The notes beneath the pieces were generated by a model, which worked only from the letters and a program-made list of their open reading frames with translations, had not been told where the DNA came from and did not search any database. From contig NC_050098.1 in the NCBI RefSeq assembly GCF_902167145.1, positions 128,166,207 to 128,230,206 of the forward strand: a DNA stretch of 64,000 nucleotides. Direction: 5' to 3'. Below are positions 1 through 10,294 of the stretch, piece by piece. Origin of the DNA: Zea mays (taxonomy: Eukaryota > Streptophyta > Magnoliopsida > Poales > Poaceae). Both the position numbers and the translations under genes were made by a program. Position 1 is the stretch's first letter, and the number at the start of each line of letters is the position of its first letter.

Positions 1-405
1 TTTGGCCTTTATTTTCTCCCCCTTTGGCATCAAGCACCAAAATGGGATCAATCTTGGCCTTTTAACCCCATTGCCTCACCAAAGTCTTCAATTAAGAGCA
101 AATGGCAATAAGATTTCATGAGATGAACTTGGAATTAGTTACCCTCTCATCGGAGTGCAGTGGAAGTCTTTCATGGTCCAAGTCCACCTTTTCCCTTTCA
201 ATCCTCCTTCGAGACTAAATTACTAAACTCAAGCACATGGTTAGTCTCAAAGGGTCAAGTTGTAACACATCTTCCCCTAAACATGTGCATTACTTTGCAA
301 CGGACTTGTGAGGTCCAGGGAGTGTTTGTACAACTTGAGCACCATAATAAGCAACAAAATGCAGAATGAACATGATCAAGGGCATAAACACATGTATGCT
401 ACAAT
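1..405 (-). other. Element A 3' non-coding region (partial)
   Basis: This stretch lies between the pol stop and the 3' LTR, which is beyond the window. It aligns with about 53245-53650 of element B. It holds a pyrimidine run near base 17-26 (purine-rich on the element strand), one of the several polypurine-tract-like runs seen here in Sireviruses. I see no envelope-like frame. Confidence 0.7.
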
Positions 406-3400
406 TCAATCCAAGTTCCGCGAATCTAAGACATTTAGCTCACTACGCAGCCTGCAAAAGGTCTTCTCATCTAGAGGCTTGGTAAAGATATCGGCTAGCT
501 GGTTCTCGGTGCTAACATGAAACACTTCGATATCTCCCTTTTGCTGGTGGTCTCTCAAAAAGTGATGCCGGATGTCTATGTGCTTTGTGCGGCTGTGTTC
601 AACAGGATTTTCCGCCATGCGGATAGCACTCTCATTATCACATAGGAGTGGGACTTTGCTCAGATTGTAGCCAAAGTCCCTGAGGGTTTGCCTCATCCAA
701 AGTAGTTGCGCGCAACACTGTCCTGCGGCAACATACTCGGCCTCAGCGGTGGATAGGGCAACGGAAGTTTGTTTCTTAGAGTTCCACGACACCAGGGACC
801 TTCCTAAGAATTGGCACGTCCCCGATGTACTCTTCCTATCGACCTTACATCCGGCATAGTCGGAATCTGAGTATCCAACTAAGTCAAAGGTAGACCCCTT
901 TGGATACCAGAGCCCGAAGCAAGGCGTAGCAACCAAATATCTAAGAATTCGCTTCACCGCCACTAAGTGACACTCCTTAGGATCGGATTGAAATCTAGCA
1001 CACATGCATACGCTAAGCATAATGTCCGGTCTACTAGCACATAAATAAAGCAAAGAACCTATCATTGACCGGTATGCTTTTTGATCAACGGACTTACCTC
1101 CTTTGTTGAGGTCGGTGTGTCCGTCGGTTCCCATCGGCGTCTTTGCGGGCTTGGCGTCCTTCATCCCAAACCGCTTTAGCAGATCTTGCGTGTACTTCGT
1201 TTGGGAGATGAAGGTGCCGTCCTTGAGTTGCTTCACTTGGAACCCAAGGAAGTAGTTCAACTCGCCCATCATTGACATCTCGAATTTCTGCGTCATCACC
1301 CTGCTAAACTCTTCACAAGACTTTTGGTTAGTAGAACCAAATATTATGTCATCGACATAAATTTGGCACACAAACAAATCACCATTACAAGTCTTAGTAA
1401 AAAGAGTTGGATCGGCTTTCCCAACCTTGAAAGCATTAGCAATTAAGAAATCTCTAAGGCATTCATACCATGCTCTTGGGGCTTGCTTAAGTCCATAGAG
1501 CTCCTTAGAGAGCTTACACACATGGTCGGGGTACCGTTCATCCTCAAAGCCAGGGGGTTGCTCCACGTACACCTCCTCCTTGATTGGCCCATTGAGGAAA
1601 GCGCTCTTCACATCCATTTGGTACAACCTGAAAGAATGGTGAGCGGCATATGCTAGCAAAATACGAATGGACTCTAGTCTAGCCACAGGAGCAAAAGTCT
1701 CCTCAAAGTCCAAACCTGCGACTTGGGCATAACCTTTTGCCACAAGTCGAGCCTTGTTCCTCGTCACCACCCCGTGCTCGTCCTGTTTGTTGCGGAACAC
1801 CCACTTAGTTCCCACAACATTTTGCTTCGGACGAGGCACCAGTGTCCAAACTTCATTGCGCTTGAAGTTGTTTAGCTCCTCTTGCATGGCCAACACCCAG
1901 TCCGGATCTAGCAAGGCCTCTTCTACCCTGAAAGGCTCAATAGAAGAGACAAAAGAGTAATGTTCACAAAAATTAACTAATCGAGACCGAGTAGTTACTC
2001 CCTTGCTAATGTCACCCAGAATTTGGTCGACGGGATGATCCCTTTGGATCGTCGCTCGAACTTGGGTTGGAGGTGCCGGTTGCGCTTCTTCCTCCATCAC
2101 GTTATCATCTTGTGCTCCCCCTTGATCACACGCCTCCTTTTGATGAACCTGTTCATCGTCTTGAGTCGGGGGATGCACCATAATTGAGGAAGAGGGTTGA
2201 TCTTGCTCATCTTGTTCCTGTGGCCGCACTTCTCCAATCGCCATGGTTCGTATAGCGGCTGTCGGAACATCTTCTTCATCTACATCATCACAATCAACCA
2301 CTTGCTCTCTTGGAGAGCCATTAGTCTCATCAAATACAACGTCGCTAGAGACTTCAACCAAACCCGATGATTTGTTGAAGACTCTATACGCCTTTGTATT
2401 TGAGTCATAACCTAATAAAAACCCTTCTACAGCTTTGGGAGCAAACTTAGAATTTCTACCCTTCTTCACTAGAATGTAGCATTTACTCCCAAATACACAA
2501 AAGTACGATACATTGGGTTTGTTACCGGTTAGAAGCTCATACGACGTCTTCTTGAGGAGGCGATGAAGGTAGACCCTGTTGATGGCGTGGCAAGCAGTGT
2601 TAACGGCTTCCGTCCAAAAGCACTCGGGGGTCTTGAACTCTCCTAGCATCGTCCTCGCCATATCGATGAGCGTCCTGTTCTTCCTCTCTACCACACCATT
2701 TTGCTGTGGTGTGTAGGGAGCGGAGAACTCGTGCTTGATCCCTTCCTCTTCAAGGAACTCCTCCACTTGAAGGTTCTTGAACTCGGATCCGTTGTCGCTC
2801 CTTATCTTCTTCACTTTGAGCTCAAACTCATTTTGAGCTCTCCTGAGGAAGCGTTTGAGAGTCCCTTGGGTTTCGGACTTTTCCTGCAAAAAGAACACCC
2901 AAGTGAAGCGGGAAAAGTCATCTACAATAACTAGACCATACTTACTCCCTCCTATGCTCAGATAGGCGACGGGTCCGAAGAGGTCCATATGCAGCATCTC
3001 CAAGGGTCTTGATGTCGTCATCACATTTTTGGTGTGATGAGAGCCTCCCCCTTGTTTCCCTGCTTGACAAGCTGCACAAGGTCTATCTTTTTCGAATTGA
3101 ACATTAGTTAGACCTATCACGTGTTCTCCCTTTAGAAGCTTGTGAAGGTTCTTCATCCCCACATGTGCTAAGCGGCGATGCCACAGCCAGCCCATGCTAG
3201 TCTTAGCTATTAAGCATGCATCTAGACGGGCCTCTTCTTTTGCAAAATCAACTAAATAAAGTTTGCCGTCTAATACACCCTTAAAAGCTAGTGAACCATC
3301 ACTTCTTCTAAAGACAGACACATCTATATTTGTAAATAGACAGTTATATCCCATGTTGCATAATTGACTAACAGATAGCAAATTATAACCAAGAGACTCT

Positions 3401-3612
3401 ACTAAAAACACATTAGAGATAGAGTGCTCATTAGAAATTGCAATTTTACCTAACCCTTTTACCTTGCCTTGATTCCCATCACCGAATATAATTGAATCTT
3501 GGGAATCCTTATTCTTGACGTAGGAGGTGAACATTTTCTTCTCCCCCGTCATATGGTTTGTGCATCCGCTGTCGATAATCCAGCTTGAACCCCCGGATGC
3601 ATAAACCTGCAA
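406..3612 (-). CDS. pol: Element A pol polyprotein (PR-INT-RT-RNaseH)
   Basis: This is an uninterrupted frame of 1068 residues with Ty1/copia domain order. The protease signature IIDSGCTNH has D-S-G at residues 14-16. A GAG-pre-integrase segment (LWHRRLAH) follows, then the integrase core with [15 protein letters not shown] and [10 protein letters not shown]. The reverse transcriptase carries YVDDIIFG (YVDD at 752-755), and RNase H carries [10 protein letters not shown] and CDNESAI. The product would cut the polyprotein, copy the RNA and integrate the DNA. Counting starts at a TTG; there is no gag-like ATG, and the frame differs from gag, whose stop lies just upstream. It is therefore presumably expressed by recoding or from the same transcript. 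No stops or frameshifts are visible, unlike B, C and F. Confidence 0.93.
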   Translation of the reverse strand: MQVYASGGSSWIIDSGCTNHMTGEKKMFTSYVKNKDSQDSIIFGDGNQGKVKGLGKIAISNEHSISNVFLVESLGYNLLSVSQLCNMGYNCLFTNIDVSVFRRSDGSLAFKGVLDGKLYLVDFAKEEARLDACLIAKTSMGWLWHRRLAHVGMKNLHKLLKGEHVIGLTNVQFEKDRPCAACQAGKQGGGSHHTKNVMTTSRPLEMLHMDLFGPVAYLSIGGSKYGLVIVDDFSRFTWVFFLQEKSETQGTLKRFLRRAQNEFELKVKKIRSDNGSEFKNLQVEEFLEEEGIKHEFSAPYTPQQNGVVERKNRTLIDMARTMLGEFKTPECFWTEAVNTACHAINRVYLHRLLKKTSYELLTGNKPNVSYFCVFGSKCYILVKKGRNSKFAPKAVEGFLLGYDSNTKAYRVFNKSSGLVEVSSDVVFDETNGSPREQVVDCDDVDEEDVPTAAIRTMAIGEVRPQEQDEQDQPSSSIMVHPPTQDDEQVHQKEACDQGGAQDDNVMEEEAQPAPPTQVRATIQRDHPVDQILGDISKGVTTRSRLVNFCEHYSFVSSIEPFRVEEALLDPDWVLAMQEELNNFKRNEVWTLVPRPKQNVVGTKWVFRNKQDEHGVVTRNKARLVAKGYAQVAGLDFEETFAPVARLESIRILLAYAAHHSFRLYQMDVKSAFLNGPIKEEVYVEQPPGFEDERYPDHVCKLSKELYGLKQAPRAWYECLRDFLIANAFKVGKADPTLFTKTCNGDLFVCQIYVDDIIFGSTNQKSCEEFSRVMTQKFEMSMMGELNYFLGFQVKQLKDGTFISQTKYTQDLLKRFGMKDAKPAKTPMGTDGHTDLNKGGKSVDQKAYRSMIGSLLYLCASRPDIMLSVCMCARFQSDPKECHLVAVKRILRYLVATPCFGLWYPKGSTFDLVGYSDSDYAGCKVDRKSTSGTCQFLGRSLVSWNSKKQTSVALSTAEAEYVAAGQCCAQLLWMRQTLRDFGYNLSKVPLLCDNESAIRMAENPVEHSRTKHIDIRHHFLRDHQQKGDIEVFHVSTENQLADIFTKPLDEKTFCRLRSELNVLDSRNLD

Positions 3613-3619
3613 GGCAAAT

Positions 3620-6001
3620 TTAGGCTTGGGACTTAGGTACCCAACTCTTGTTGGGTCCTACAAGGTTAGTCACAATTTCCTTAGGGACCCAAATGCAAGT
3701 TTTATCACCTTTGCATTTTGCCCCTAACTTCCTAGCAATTACTTTTCTATCCTTTCTACAAATTGCAAAGGAAGCATTCAAAGCACAATAAATTGTAGAG
3801 GGTTCATTCACTACTTTTCTATGAACATTTGCAACATTTCTTTTAGGAACAACATTTCTCCTAGTAACATTTCTATCATACACATAAGAAGAACTAGGAG
3901 CAAACATGGCATGAGAATCATAAACATATGAATCAAAAGCATCATAACTTCTATTTACATTTCTAGTTTGTCTTCTATCATGATACAAAAAGGCATGGTT
4001 CCTTTTAGCACTGGTAGCCATAGGGGCCTTCCCTTTCTCCTTGGCGGGAATGGGAGCCTTATGGCTTGTTAAGTTCTTGGCTTCCCTCTTGAAGCCAAGT
4101 CCATCCTTAATTGAGGGATGTCTTCCTATTGTGTAAGCATCCCTTGCAAATTTTAACTTATCAAATTCACTTTTGCTAGTCTTAAGTTGGTCATTAAGAC
4201 TAGCCACTTCATTATTTAACTTTGCAATAGAAGCTATGTGTTCACTACAAGCATCAATATCAAAGTCTTTACATCTATTGCAAATAACAACATTTTCTAC
4301 ACAAGTTGTTGATTTACTAGCTATTTCTATCTTAGCATTCAACTCATTGTTAATGCTCTTTAATTTTGAAATTGTCTCATGGCATGAAGATAATTCACAA
4401 GTAAGCATTTCATTTCTTTTAACTTCTAGAGCATGAGATTTTTGAGCTTCTAAAAATTTATCATGCTCTTCATACAATAAATCCTCTTGTTTCTCTAAGA
4501 GTTTATCCTTCTCATTCAATGCATCAATTAATTCATTAATTTTGCCGATCGTAATTCTATCTAGACCTTTAAATAAACTAGAATAGTCTATTTCATCATC
4601 GTCACTAGAATCATCACCACTAGAAGAAGCATAAGTAGAGTTTCGAGTACTTACTTTCTTCTCCTTAGCCATGAGACACGTGTGACGCTCGTTGGGGAAG
4701 AGGGCCGATTTGTTGAAGGCGGTGGCGGCGAGTCCCTCATTGTCGGAGTCGGAGGAGGAGCAATCCGAATCCCACTCCTTGCCTATATGCGCCTCGCCCT
4801 TGGCCTTTTTGTAGTGCTTCTTCTTCTCCCTTTTGTTCCCCTTTTCCTGGTCACTTTCATTATCAGGACAGTTAGCAATAAAATGACCAAGCTTACCGCA
4901 TTTGAAGCATGATCGCTTCCCCTTGGTCTTAGTCTTGCTCGGCTGTCCATTGCGACCCTTTAGCACCATCTTGAATCTCTTGATAATGAGGGCCATTTCT
5001 TCATCATTAAGACCGGCCGCCTCAATTTGCGCCACCTTGCTGGGTAGCGCCTCCTTGTTCCTTGTGGCTTTGAGAGCAAAAGGTTGCGGCTCGTTGATCG
5101 GTCCATTCAAGGCGTCGTCCACATACCTTGCCTCCTTGATCATCATTCGCCCGCTGACGAATTTTCCTAAGACTTCTTCGGGCGACATTTTGGTGTACCT
5201 GGGATTCTCACGAATATTATTCACCAAATGAGGATCAAGAACGGTAAAGGACCTGAGCATTAGTCGGACGACGTCGTGGTCCGTCCATCGCGTGCTTCCG
5301 TAGCTCCTTATTTTGTTGATAAGGGTCTTGAGCCGGTTGTATGTCTGAGTTGGCTCCTCGCCCCTTATCATCGCGAACCGTCCAAGCTCGCCTTCCACCA
5401 ACTCCGTTTTGGTGAGCAAGGTAACGTCATTCCCTTCATGAGAGATCTTGAGGGTGTCCCAGATCTGCTTGGCGTTATCCAAGCCGCTCACTTTGTTATA
5501 TTCATCCCTGCACAATGAAGCTAGAAGAACAGTGGTAGCTTGTGCATTCTTATGGATTTGCTCATTAATGAATGAAGGGCTATCCGAGCTATCAAATTTC
5601 ATTCCACTTTCCACAATCTCCCAAATGCTTGGATGGAGAGAAAATAGGTGAGTACGCATTTTGTGACTCCAAAATCCGTAGTCCTCTCCATCAAAGTGAG
5701 GAGGCTTGCCAAGTGGAATGGGGAGCAAATGAGCATTTGAGCTATATGGAATGCGCGAATAATCAAAAGAAAAGTTTGAGTTAACCGTCTTTTGTTTGTC
5801 GTGGTCGTCGTCCTTTTGGGAAGAAGAGGACTCATCGCTGTCGTAGTAGACGATCTCCTTGATGCGTCTTGTCTTCTTCTTCTTCCCATCTTTTCGCTTG
5901 TGGCCCGAGCCCGAGTCATTGGACTTGTCATCCCTTGGCTCGTTGACGAAGGACTCCTTCTCCTTGTCGTTGATCACAATTCCCTTCCCCTTAGGATCCA
6001 T
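3620..6001 (-). CDS. gag: Element A gag (capsid/nucleocapsid)
   Basis: This ORF encodes 793 residues from an ATG at 5999-6001. A charged, low-complexity N terminus is followed by a copia-type gag core (about residues 100-320, with FDGEDYGFW and [13 protein letters not shown]). A CCHC zinc knuckle, [14 protein letters not shown], starts at residue 365. Acidic serine runs and a long coiled-coil-like Glu/Lys/Leu region follow (about 490-640), then a conserved C terminus ending WVPKSQA. Large gag proteins with a long C-terminal extension are usual for Sireviruses. It should form the virus-like particle and bind the RNA. Element B gag is 794 residues once its nested insertion is discounted, so this length is normal for the family. 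Confidence 0.93.
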   Translation of the reverse strand: MDPKGKGIVINDKEKESFVNEPRDDKSNDSGSGHKRKDGKKKKTRRIKEIVYYDSDESSSSQKDDDHDKQKTVNSNFSFDYSRIPYSSNAHLLPIPLGKPPHFDGEDYGFWSHKMRTHLFSLHPSIWEIVESGMKFDSSDSPSFINEQIHKNAQATTVLLASLCRDEYNKVSGLDNAKQIWDTLKISHEGNDVTLLTKTELVEGELGRFAMIRGEEPTQTYNRLKTLINKIRSYGSTRWTDHDVVRLMLRSFTVLDPHLVNNIRENPRYTKMSPEEVLGKFVSGRMMIKEARYVDDALNGPINEPQPFALKATRNKEALPSKVAQIEAAGLNDEEMALIIKRFKMVLKGRNGQPSKTKTKGKRSCFKCGKLGHFIANCPDNESDQEKGNKREKKKHYKKAKGEAHIGKEWDSDCSSSDSDNEGLAATAFNKSALFPNERHTCLMAKEKKVSTRNSTYASSSGDDSSDDDEIDYSSLFKGLDRITIGKINELIDALNEKDKLLEKQEDLLYEEHDKFLEAQKSHALEVKRNEMLTCELSSCHETISKLKSINNELNAKIEIASKSTTCVENVVICNRCKDFDIDACSEHIASIAKLNNEVASLNDQLKTSKSEFDKLKFARDAYTIGRHPSIKDGLGFKREAKNLTSHKAPIPAKEKGKAPMATSAKRNHAFLYHDRRQTRNVNRSYDAFDSYVYDSHAMFAPSSSYVYDRNVTRRNVVPKRNVANVHRKVVNEPSTIYCALNASFAICRKDRKVIARKLGAKCKGDKTCIWVPKEIVTNLVGPNKSWVPKSQA

Positions 6002-6038
6002 CTCTTCGGGCGGTTAGTCCCTTTCTTGAAGAGAACGA

Positions 6039-6049
6039 CTCTGATACCA
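6039..6049 (-). other. Element A primer-binding site (initiator Met tRNA)
   Basis: The minus strand reads TGGTATCAGAG two bases inside the 5' LTR. This is the complement of the 3' end of plant initiator tRNA-Met, the standard copia primer site. Confidence 0.9.
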
Positions 6050-6623
6050 ATTGAGAGCACCTAGAGGGGGGGTGAATAGGTGATCCTGTAAAAACTTAAC
6101 TTATAGCCACAAAACTTGATTAGGCGTTAGCACAGTTTATGCCAAGTGGCTAGAGAGGAGTCAAAACACAATAACCACAAGAATCCAATCACAGAGATGA
6201 CACAGTGGTTATCCCGTGGTTCGGCCAAGTACAAAACTTGCCTACTCCACGTTGTGGCGTCCCAACGGACGAGAGTTGCACTCAACTCCTCTCAAGTGAT
6301 CCAATGATCAACTTGAATACCACGGTGTTCTTGCTTTTCTTTTCTCAATCCCGTTTGCGAGGAATCTCCACAACTTGGAGCCTCTCGCCCTTACAAAAGA
6401 TGTTCACAGAGAATCACAGAGCAAGGGAGGGATTAGCAACTCACACACGACACAAAGATCACAGCAAATACGCACACACAAGACCCAGACTTGAGCTCAA
6501 AAGACTAGCACACTAGAACGGAGCTCAAATCACTAGAATGTCGAACAAGTGCGCGAGATTGATGTGTGAGTGATCAAGAGTGCTCAAGGAATGCTTGGTG
6601 TTCTCCTCCATGCGCCTAGGGGC

Positions 6624-6640
6624 CCCTTTTATAGCCCCAA
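6624..6640 (-). promoter_or_regulatory. TATA box of element A LTR promoter
   Basis: The minus strand reads GGGGCTATAAAAGGGGC. The same box sits at 36970-36979 and about 54677-54686 in the B LTRs, downstream of the palindrome array, so it is the likely start signal of the genomic RNA. Confidence 0.75.
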
Positions 6641-6701
6641 GGCAGCTAGGAGCCGTTGAGAACAATTCTGGAAGGCCATCCTTGCCTTCTGTCGTCGGGC
6701 G

Positions 6702-7055
6702 CACCGGACAGTCCGGTGTACACCGGACACTGTCCGGTGCCCGATTTCTTTCCTTAACAGGCGCAGCCGACCGTTGCCGACCACTGCAGATCTGGCGCAC
6801 CGGACAGTCCGGTGCACACCGGACAGTCCGGTGCTTCCTTCCGACCGTTGGCTCGGCCACGTGTCGCGCGGCGATCGTGCGGCCGACCGTTGGCCCGGCC
6901 GACCGTTGGCTCACCGGACAGTCCGGTGCACACCGGACAGTCCGGTGAATTTTAGCCGAAGTCGCCGGAGAAAAAACCCGAGAGCGGCTGGTTTGCTCCA
7001 TGCTGGTCTGGCGCACCGGACACTGTCCGGTGCACACCGGACAGTCCGGTGCCCC
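6702..7055. repeat. Palindrome array in the LTR of element A
   Basis: The 17-bp palindrome CACCGGACAGTCCGGTG and its spaced variant CACCGGACACTGTCCGGTG recur many times, often in back-to-back pairs (for example 6702-6718 with 6721-6739). Clustered LTR palindromes are a described Sirevirus trait. Binding of a regulator or hairpin formation is inference. Confidence 0.85.
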
Positions 7056-7291
7056 AGCCCGAAACAGCCTTTGGCTGCACACAGCCACTCTCCGCTTCTT
7101 TTCTTCTTCCTGTTTCTAACACTTAGACAATAATATTAGTACACAAACCAATGTACTAAGGCTTAGAAACATACCTTAACTTGTGATTTGCACTTTGTTC
7201 ATCCATGGGCATATTTTCACATTTAAGCACTTGTGTTTGCACTCAATCACCAAAATACTTAGAAATGGCCCAAAGGCACATTTCCCTTTCA

Positions 7292-7684
7292 TTAACTCCT
7301 GTTGCAGACGACCGTTGGCGCTGTAGTAGTTGTTTCTCCGCTGGCACACCGGACAGTCCGGTGCTACACTGGACAGTCCGGTGAATTATAGCGGAGCGGC
7401 TCCTAGAATTCCCGAAGGTGAGCAGTTCGGAGTTGAGTTCCCTGGTGCACCGGACACTGTCCGGTGGCACACCGGACAGTCCGGTGCGCCAGACCAGGGC
7501 ACACTTCGATTGTCTTTTGCTCTCTTTGTTTGAACCCTTTCTTGGTCTTTTTATTGGTTTATTGTGAACCTTTGACACCTGTAAAACCTATAGTCTAGAG
7601 CAAACTAGTTAGTTCAATTATTTGTGTTGGGCAATTCAACCACCAAAATCAATTAGGAAAAGGTGTAAGCCTATTTCCCTTTCA
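7292..7684 (-). repeat. Element C 3' LTR, part not cut off by A
   Basis: This is homologous to 31793-32163 of the 5' LTR, starting GCATTAACTCCTG-like at the A junction and ending at the minus-strand TGAAAGGGAAATAGGC start (7684). It carries one extra palindrome unit (about 7356-7380) compared with the 5' LTR. The rest of this LTR lies left of A, outside the window. Confidence 0.88.
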
Positions 7685-8524
7685 ATCTCCCCCTTTTTGG
7701 TGATTGATGCCAACACAAACCAAAGCAAATATAAAAGTGCAGAATTGAACTAGTTTGTATAATGTAAGTGCAAAGGTTGCTTGGAATGAAACCAATAATT
7801 ATTTCTACTAGATATGCATGGATGACTTTCTTCTAGTTTAAAATTTTGGACCACGCTTGCACCACATGTTTTGTTTTGCAAATGTTTTGGAAATTCTTTT
7901 CAAAGTCTTTTGCAAAGTAGTCAAAGGTAAATGAATAGGATTTTGAGAAGCATTTTCAAGATTTGAAATTTTCTCCCCCTGTTTCAAATGCTTTTCCTTT
8001 GACTAAACAAAACTCCCCCTTAATGAAATCCTCCTCTTAGTGTTCAAGAGGGTTTTAGATATTAATTTTGAAGAGGGTATACCAATTTGAAATTATAACA
8101 ATAATAAGATACCAATTTGAAAACACTACTTTAAAAACAAGTTGAAAGACTAAAATTTTGAAATTGGTGGTGATGCGGTCCTTTTGCTTTGGGCTAATAC
8201 TCTCTCCCCCTTTGGCATGAATCGCCAAAAACGGAGTCATTAGAGCCCTTCTAACTACTTTCTCCCCCTATGGTAAATAGCATATGAGTGAAGATTTATA
8301 CCAAAATTGGAGAGTGGAGTGACGGCGAAGAATGAATAATTCGATGGAGTGGAGTGGAAGCCTTGTCTTCGCCGAAGACTCCATTTCCCTTTCAATCTAT
8401 GACTTAGCTTGAAATACACTTAAAAAAACCACATGAGTCATAGCGAAGAAAGATATATGATCAAAGGTATATAAATGAGCTATGTGTGTAAAATATCAAT
8501 CAAAATTCCTAGAGTGAAGAATAT
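7685..8524 (-). other. Element C 3' non-coding region with polypurine tracts
   Basis: A polypurine tract (minus strand CCAAAAAGGGGGAGAT) abuts the 3' LTR at 7685-7699. Further CTCCCCC runs near 7973, 8012, 8203 and 8262 look like extra tracts. No coding frame is supported. Confidence 0.75.
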
Positions 8525-9274
8525 TTAGTCATGCCTAAGTTTGGTAAATGTTTGCTCATCTAATGGCTTGGTAAAGATATCGGCTAATTGTTCTTTGGTG
8601 TTAACATATGCAATCTCGATATCCCCCTTTTGTTGGTGATCCCTTAAAAAGTGATACTGAATGGCTATGTGTTTAGTGTGGCTATGCTCAACGGGATTAT
8701 CCGCCATGTGGATTGCACTCTCATTATCACATAGAAGAGGAACTTTGGTTAATTTGTAACCATAGTCCCTAAGGGTTTGCCTCATCCAAAGCAATTGCGC
8801 ACAACAATGGTCTGTGGCAATATACTCGGCTTCGGCGGTAGAAAGAGCGACAGAATTTTGCTTCTTTGAAGCCCAAGACACCAGAGATCTTCCCAAGAAC
8901 TGGCAAGTCCCTGATGTGCTCTTTCTATTAATTTTACACCCTACCCAATCAGCATCGGAATAACCAGTTAAATTAAAAGTGGATCCCCTGGGTACCAAAG
9001 GCCAAACTTAGGAGTATAAACTAAATATCTCAAGATTCGTTTCACGGCCCTAAGATGAACTTCCTTTGGATCGGCTTAGAATCTTGCACACATGCATACG
9101 GAAAGCATAATATCCGGTCGAGATGCACATAAATAGAGTAAAGAACCTATCATCGACCAGTATACCTTTTGATCTACGGATTTACCTCCCGTGCCGAGGT
9201 CGAGATGCCCATTGGTTCCCATGGGTGTCTTGATGGGCTTGGCATCCTTCATCCCAAACTTTGTGAGTATGTCT
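8525..9274 (-). pseudogene. Element C pol, 3' part (end of RT and RNase H)
   Basis: This piece continues the RT region interrupted by element [16 protein letters not shown], then [15 protein letters not shown], then a copia RNase H with STAEAEYIA and CDNESAI up to the C terminus near 8525. A stop replaces Gln right after CARF (about 9076), and a frameshift lies near 8998. It is inactive. Confidence 0.9.
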
Positions 9275-9861
9275 TGTTGGGGACTTGTTCTCAAATGCTC
9301 TGCCTTAAGAACAAGGCAACATAAAGTGTTAAATGCTGGTGCCCTTCGTCCAACAAAGGGCATTATTCCTTTAGGGATTAATGGACCTTGGACGAAGGTT
9401 TGTGACAATATGATTACGAAGGTTAAATCTTCGTAATTGTAGTTTAATAGATTGTATAAAATATCATAAAGTATAGAGTATCAAAGGTAAACGAATCATA
9501 AACGAACCATATTGCATTTATTCAGCATATTTAATTATTGAATACAGTTATACCTCTGCCTTGGCAAAGATTGGTTTCCGAATAATGCGATTGCAGATAC
9601 CGGAATCCGTGAACAGTAGAGGAATACTGTTCACTATTTATAGGCATAGGGCGCAGCCTGTGAGAGATTACAAGTATGCCCCTTATGAAAGTTTACAACA
9701 TTGACTCAGACCTTTATGGACTAAAAGGTCATTCTATCTTTAAGTCGGTTTGTAATACCGAAGCTTCATGAAGAGGAACCTTCGACCATCTTACACAAAC
9801 AGCTTCAGCCGAAGATTGCTTCTTCCTAAAAGACCTTCGGCGACGAAGCACAGGCCCAACA
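9275..9861 (-). repeat. Element D 3' LTR (587 bp)
   Basis: It runs TGTTGGGGACTT to AGGCCCAACA on the plus strand. It differs from 18130-18716 at two bases by eye (GGTTTCCG/GGTTCCCG and GGCATAGG/GGCACAGG). The minus strand has a CTATAAATAG TATA box at about 9634-9644. A purine-rich tract (GAAAGGGGCTAC on the minus strand) adjoins it at 9862-9873. Confidence 0.94.
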
Positions 9862-10118
9862 GTAGCCCCTTTCGCGGTGCTAGATCGTTTTTCGTAACGA
9901 GCTTGATCCGTGAAAAAAGTCTCTTAAGCTTCGGAGCGCCGAAGGTCTAAAAAACACCTTCCCTGAGCTCGTTGTCGAGAAACGATTCAATTTCTCAGCG
10001 TGTAGCGGCCCCGCCTTTCAGAGTTACTGTTCGGTCTCTGCGGTCCACCGCGCAGCGAGTGCGAGCGGGTGTCCGCCTGGTGTGAAAATCCTGGCGCTTC
10101 GCCTTCTTACCTGCAGCA

Positions 10119-10129
10119 CTATATAAAGA
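10119..10129 (+). promoter_or_regulatory. TATA box for the antisense gene of element D
   Basis: CTATATAAAGA matches the plant TATA consensus and lies about 170 bp before the ATG at 10295. It is on the strand opposite to the element's own transcription, so it would serve the accessory gene. Its position resembles that of the TATA box before the E homologue. Confidence 0.6.
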
Positions 10130-10294
10130 GACGAGTAGGTGTGAAGTTACCACAGCATTCATTGCTATTTGCACTGTTTTGCTGCCAAAATTTTTAACCG
10201 TCGCCAAAGCTTGTCTGTTGGAATCGAACGAAGCTCCAGTTTGATACCTGCTTCGGAGGAAGAAAGTATTAACGTTCCACAAGTTCATAATTAA

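Larger units (their letters stand above)
1..7291 (-). mobile_element. Element A: Sirevirus (Ty1/copia) retrotransposon, left end outside the window
   Basis: Read on the minus strand, this element runs 5' LTR (6052-7291), Met-tRNA primer site, gag, pol and a 3' non-coding stretch that leaves the window at base 1. Its 3' LTR lies outside. Domain order PR-INT-RT-RNaseH makes it Ty1/copia, and the long gag plus palindrome-rich LTR point to Sirevirus (maize Opie/Ji type). It is collinear with element B, the same or a sister family. It inserted into the 3' LTR of element C: the bases after it (TTAAC, 7292-7296) continue the C LTR, which reads the same around 31793. Gag and pol are both open, so it may be a young copy. 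Confidence 0.93.
6052..7291 (-). repeat. Element A 5' LTR (1240 bp)
   Basis: On the minus strand the LTR starts TGAAAGGGAAATGTGCC at 7291 and ends GTGCTCTCA at 6052, next to the primer site. It closely matches both LTRs of element B. It contains an array of CACCGGAC(A/T)GTCCGGTG palindromes upstream of a TATAAAAG box. The TSD base set TTAAC lies at 7292-7296; its partner is outside the window. Confidence 0.92.

Noticed and set aside
6702..7055. Regularly spaced short repeats resembling a CRISPR array
   Set aside because: The repeats are palindromes with irregular spacing inside a plant LTR; there are no cas genes and the genome is eukaryotic.
6525..7133. Open frames rich in HRTVRCAPDCPV-type repeats, also at 36482-37109 and 54199-54816
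   Set aside because: These are translations of the LTR palindrome array, present in several frames and both strands.
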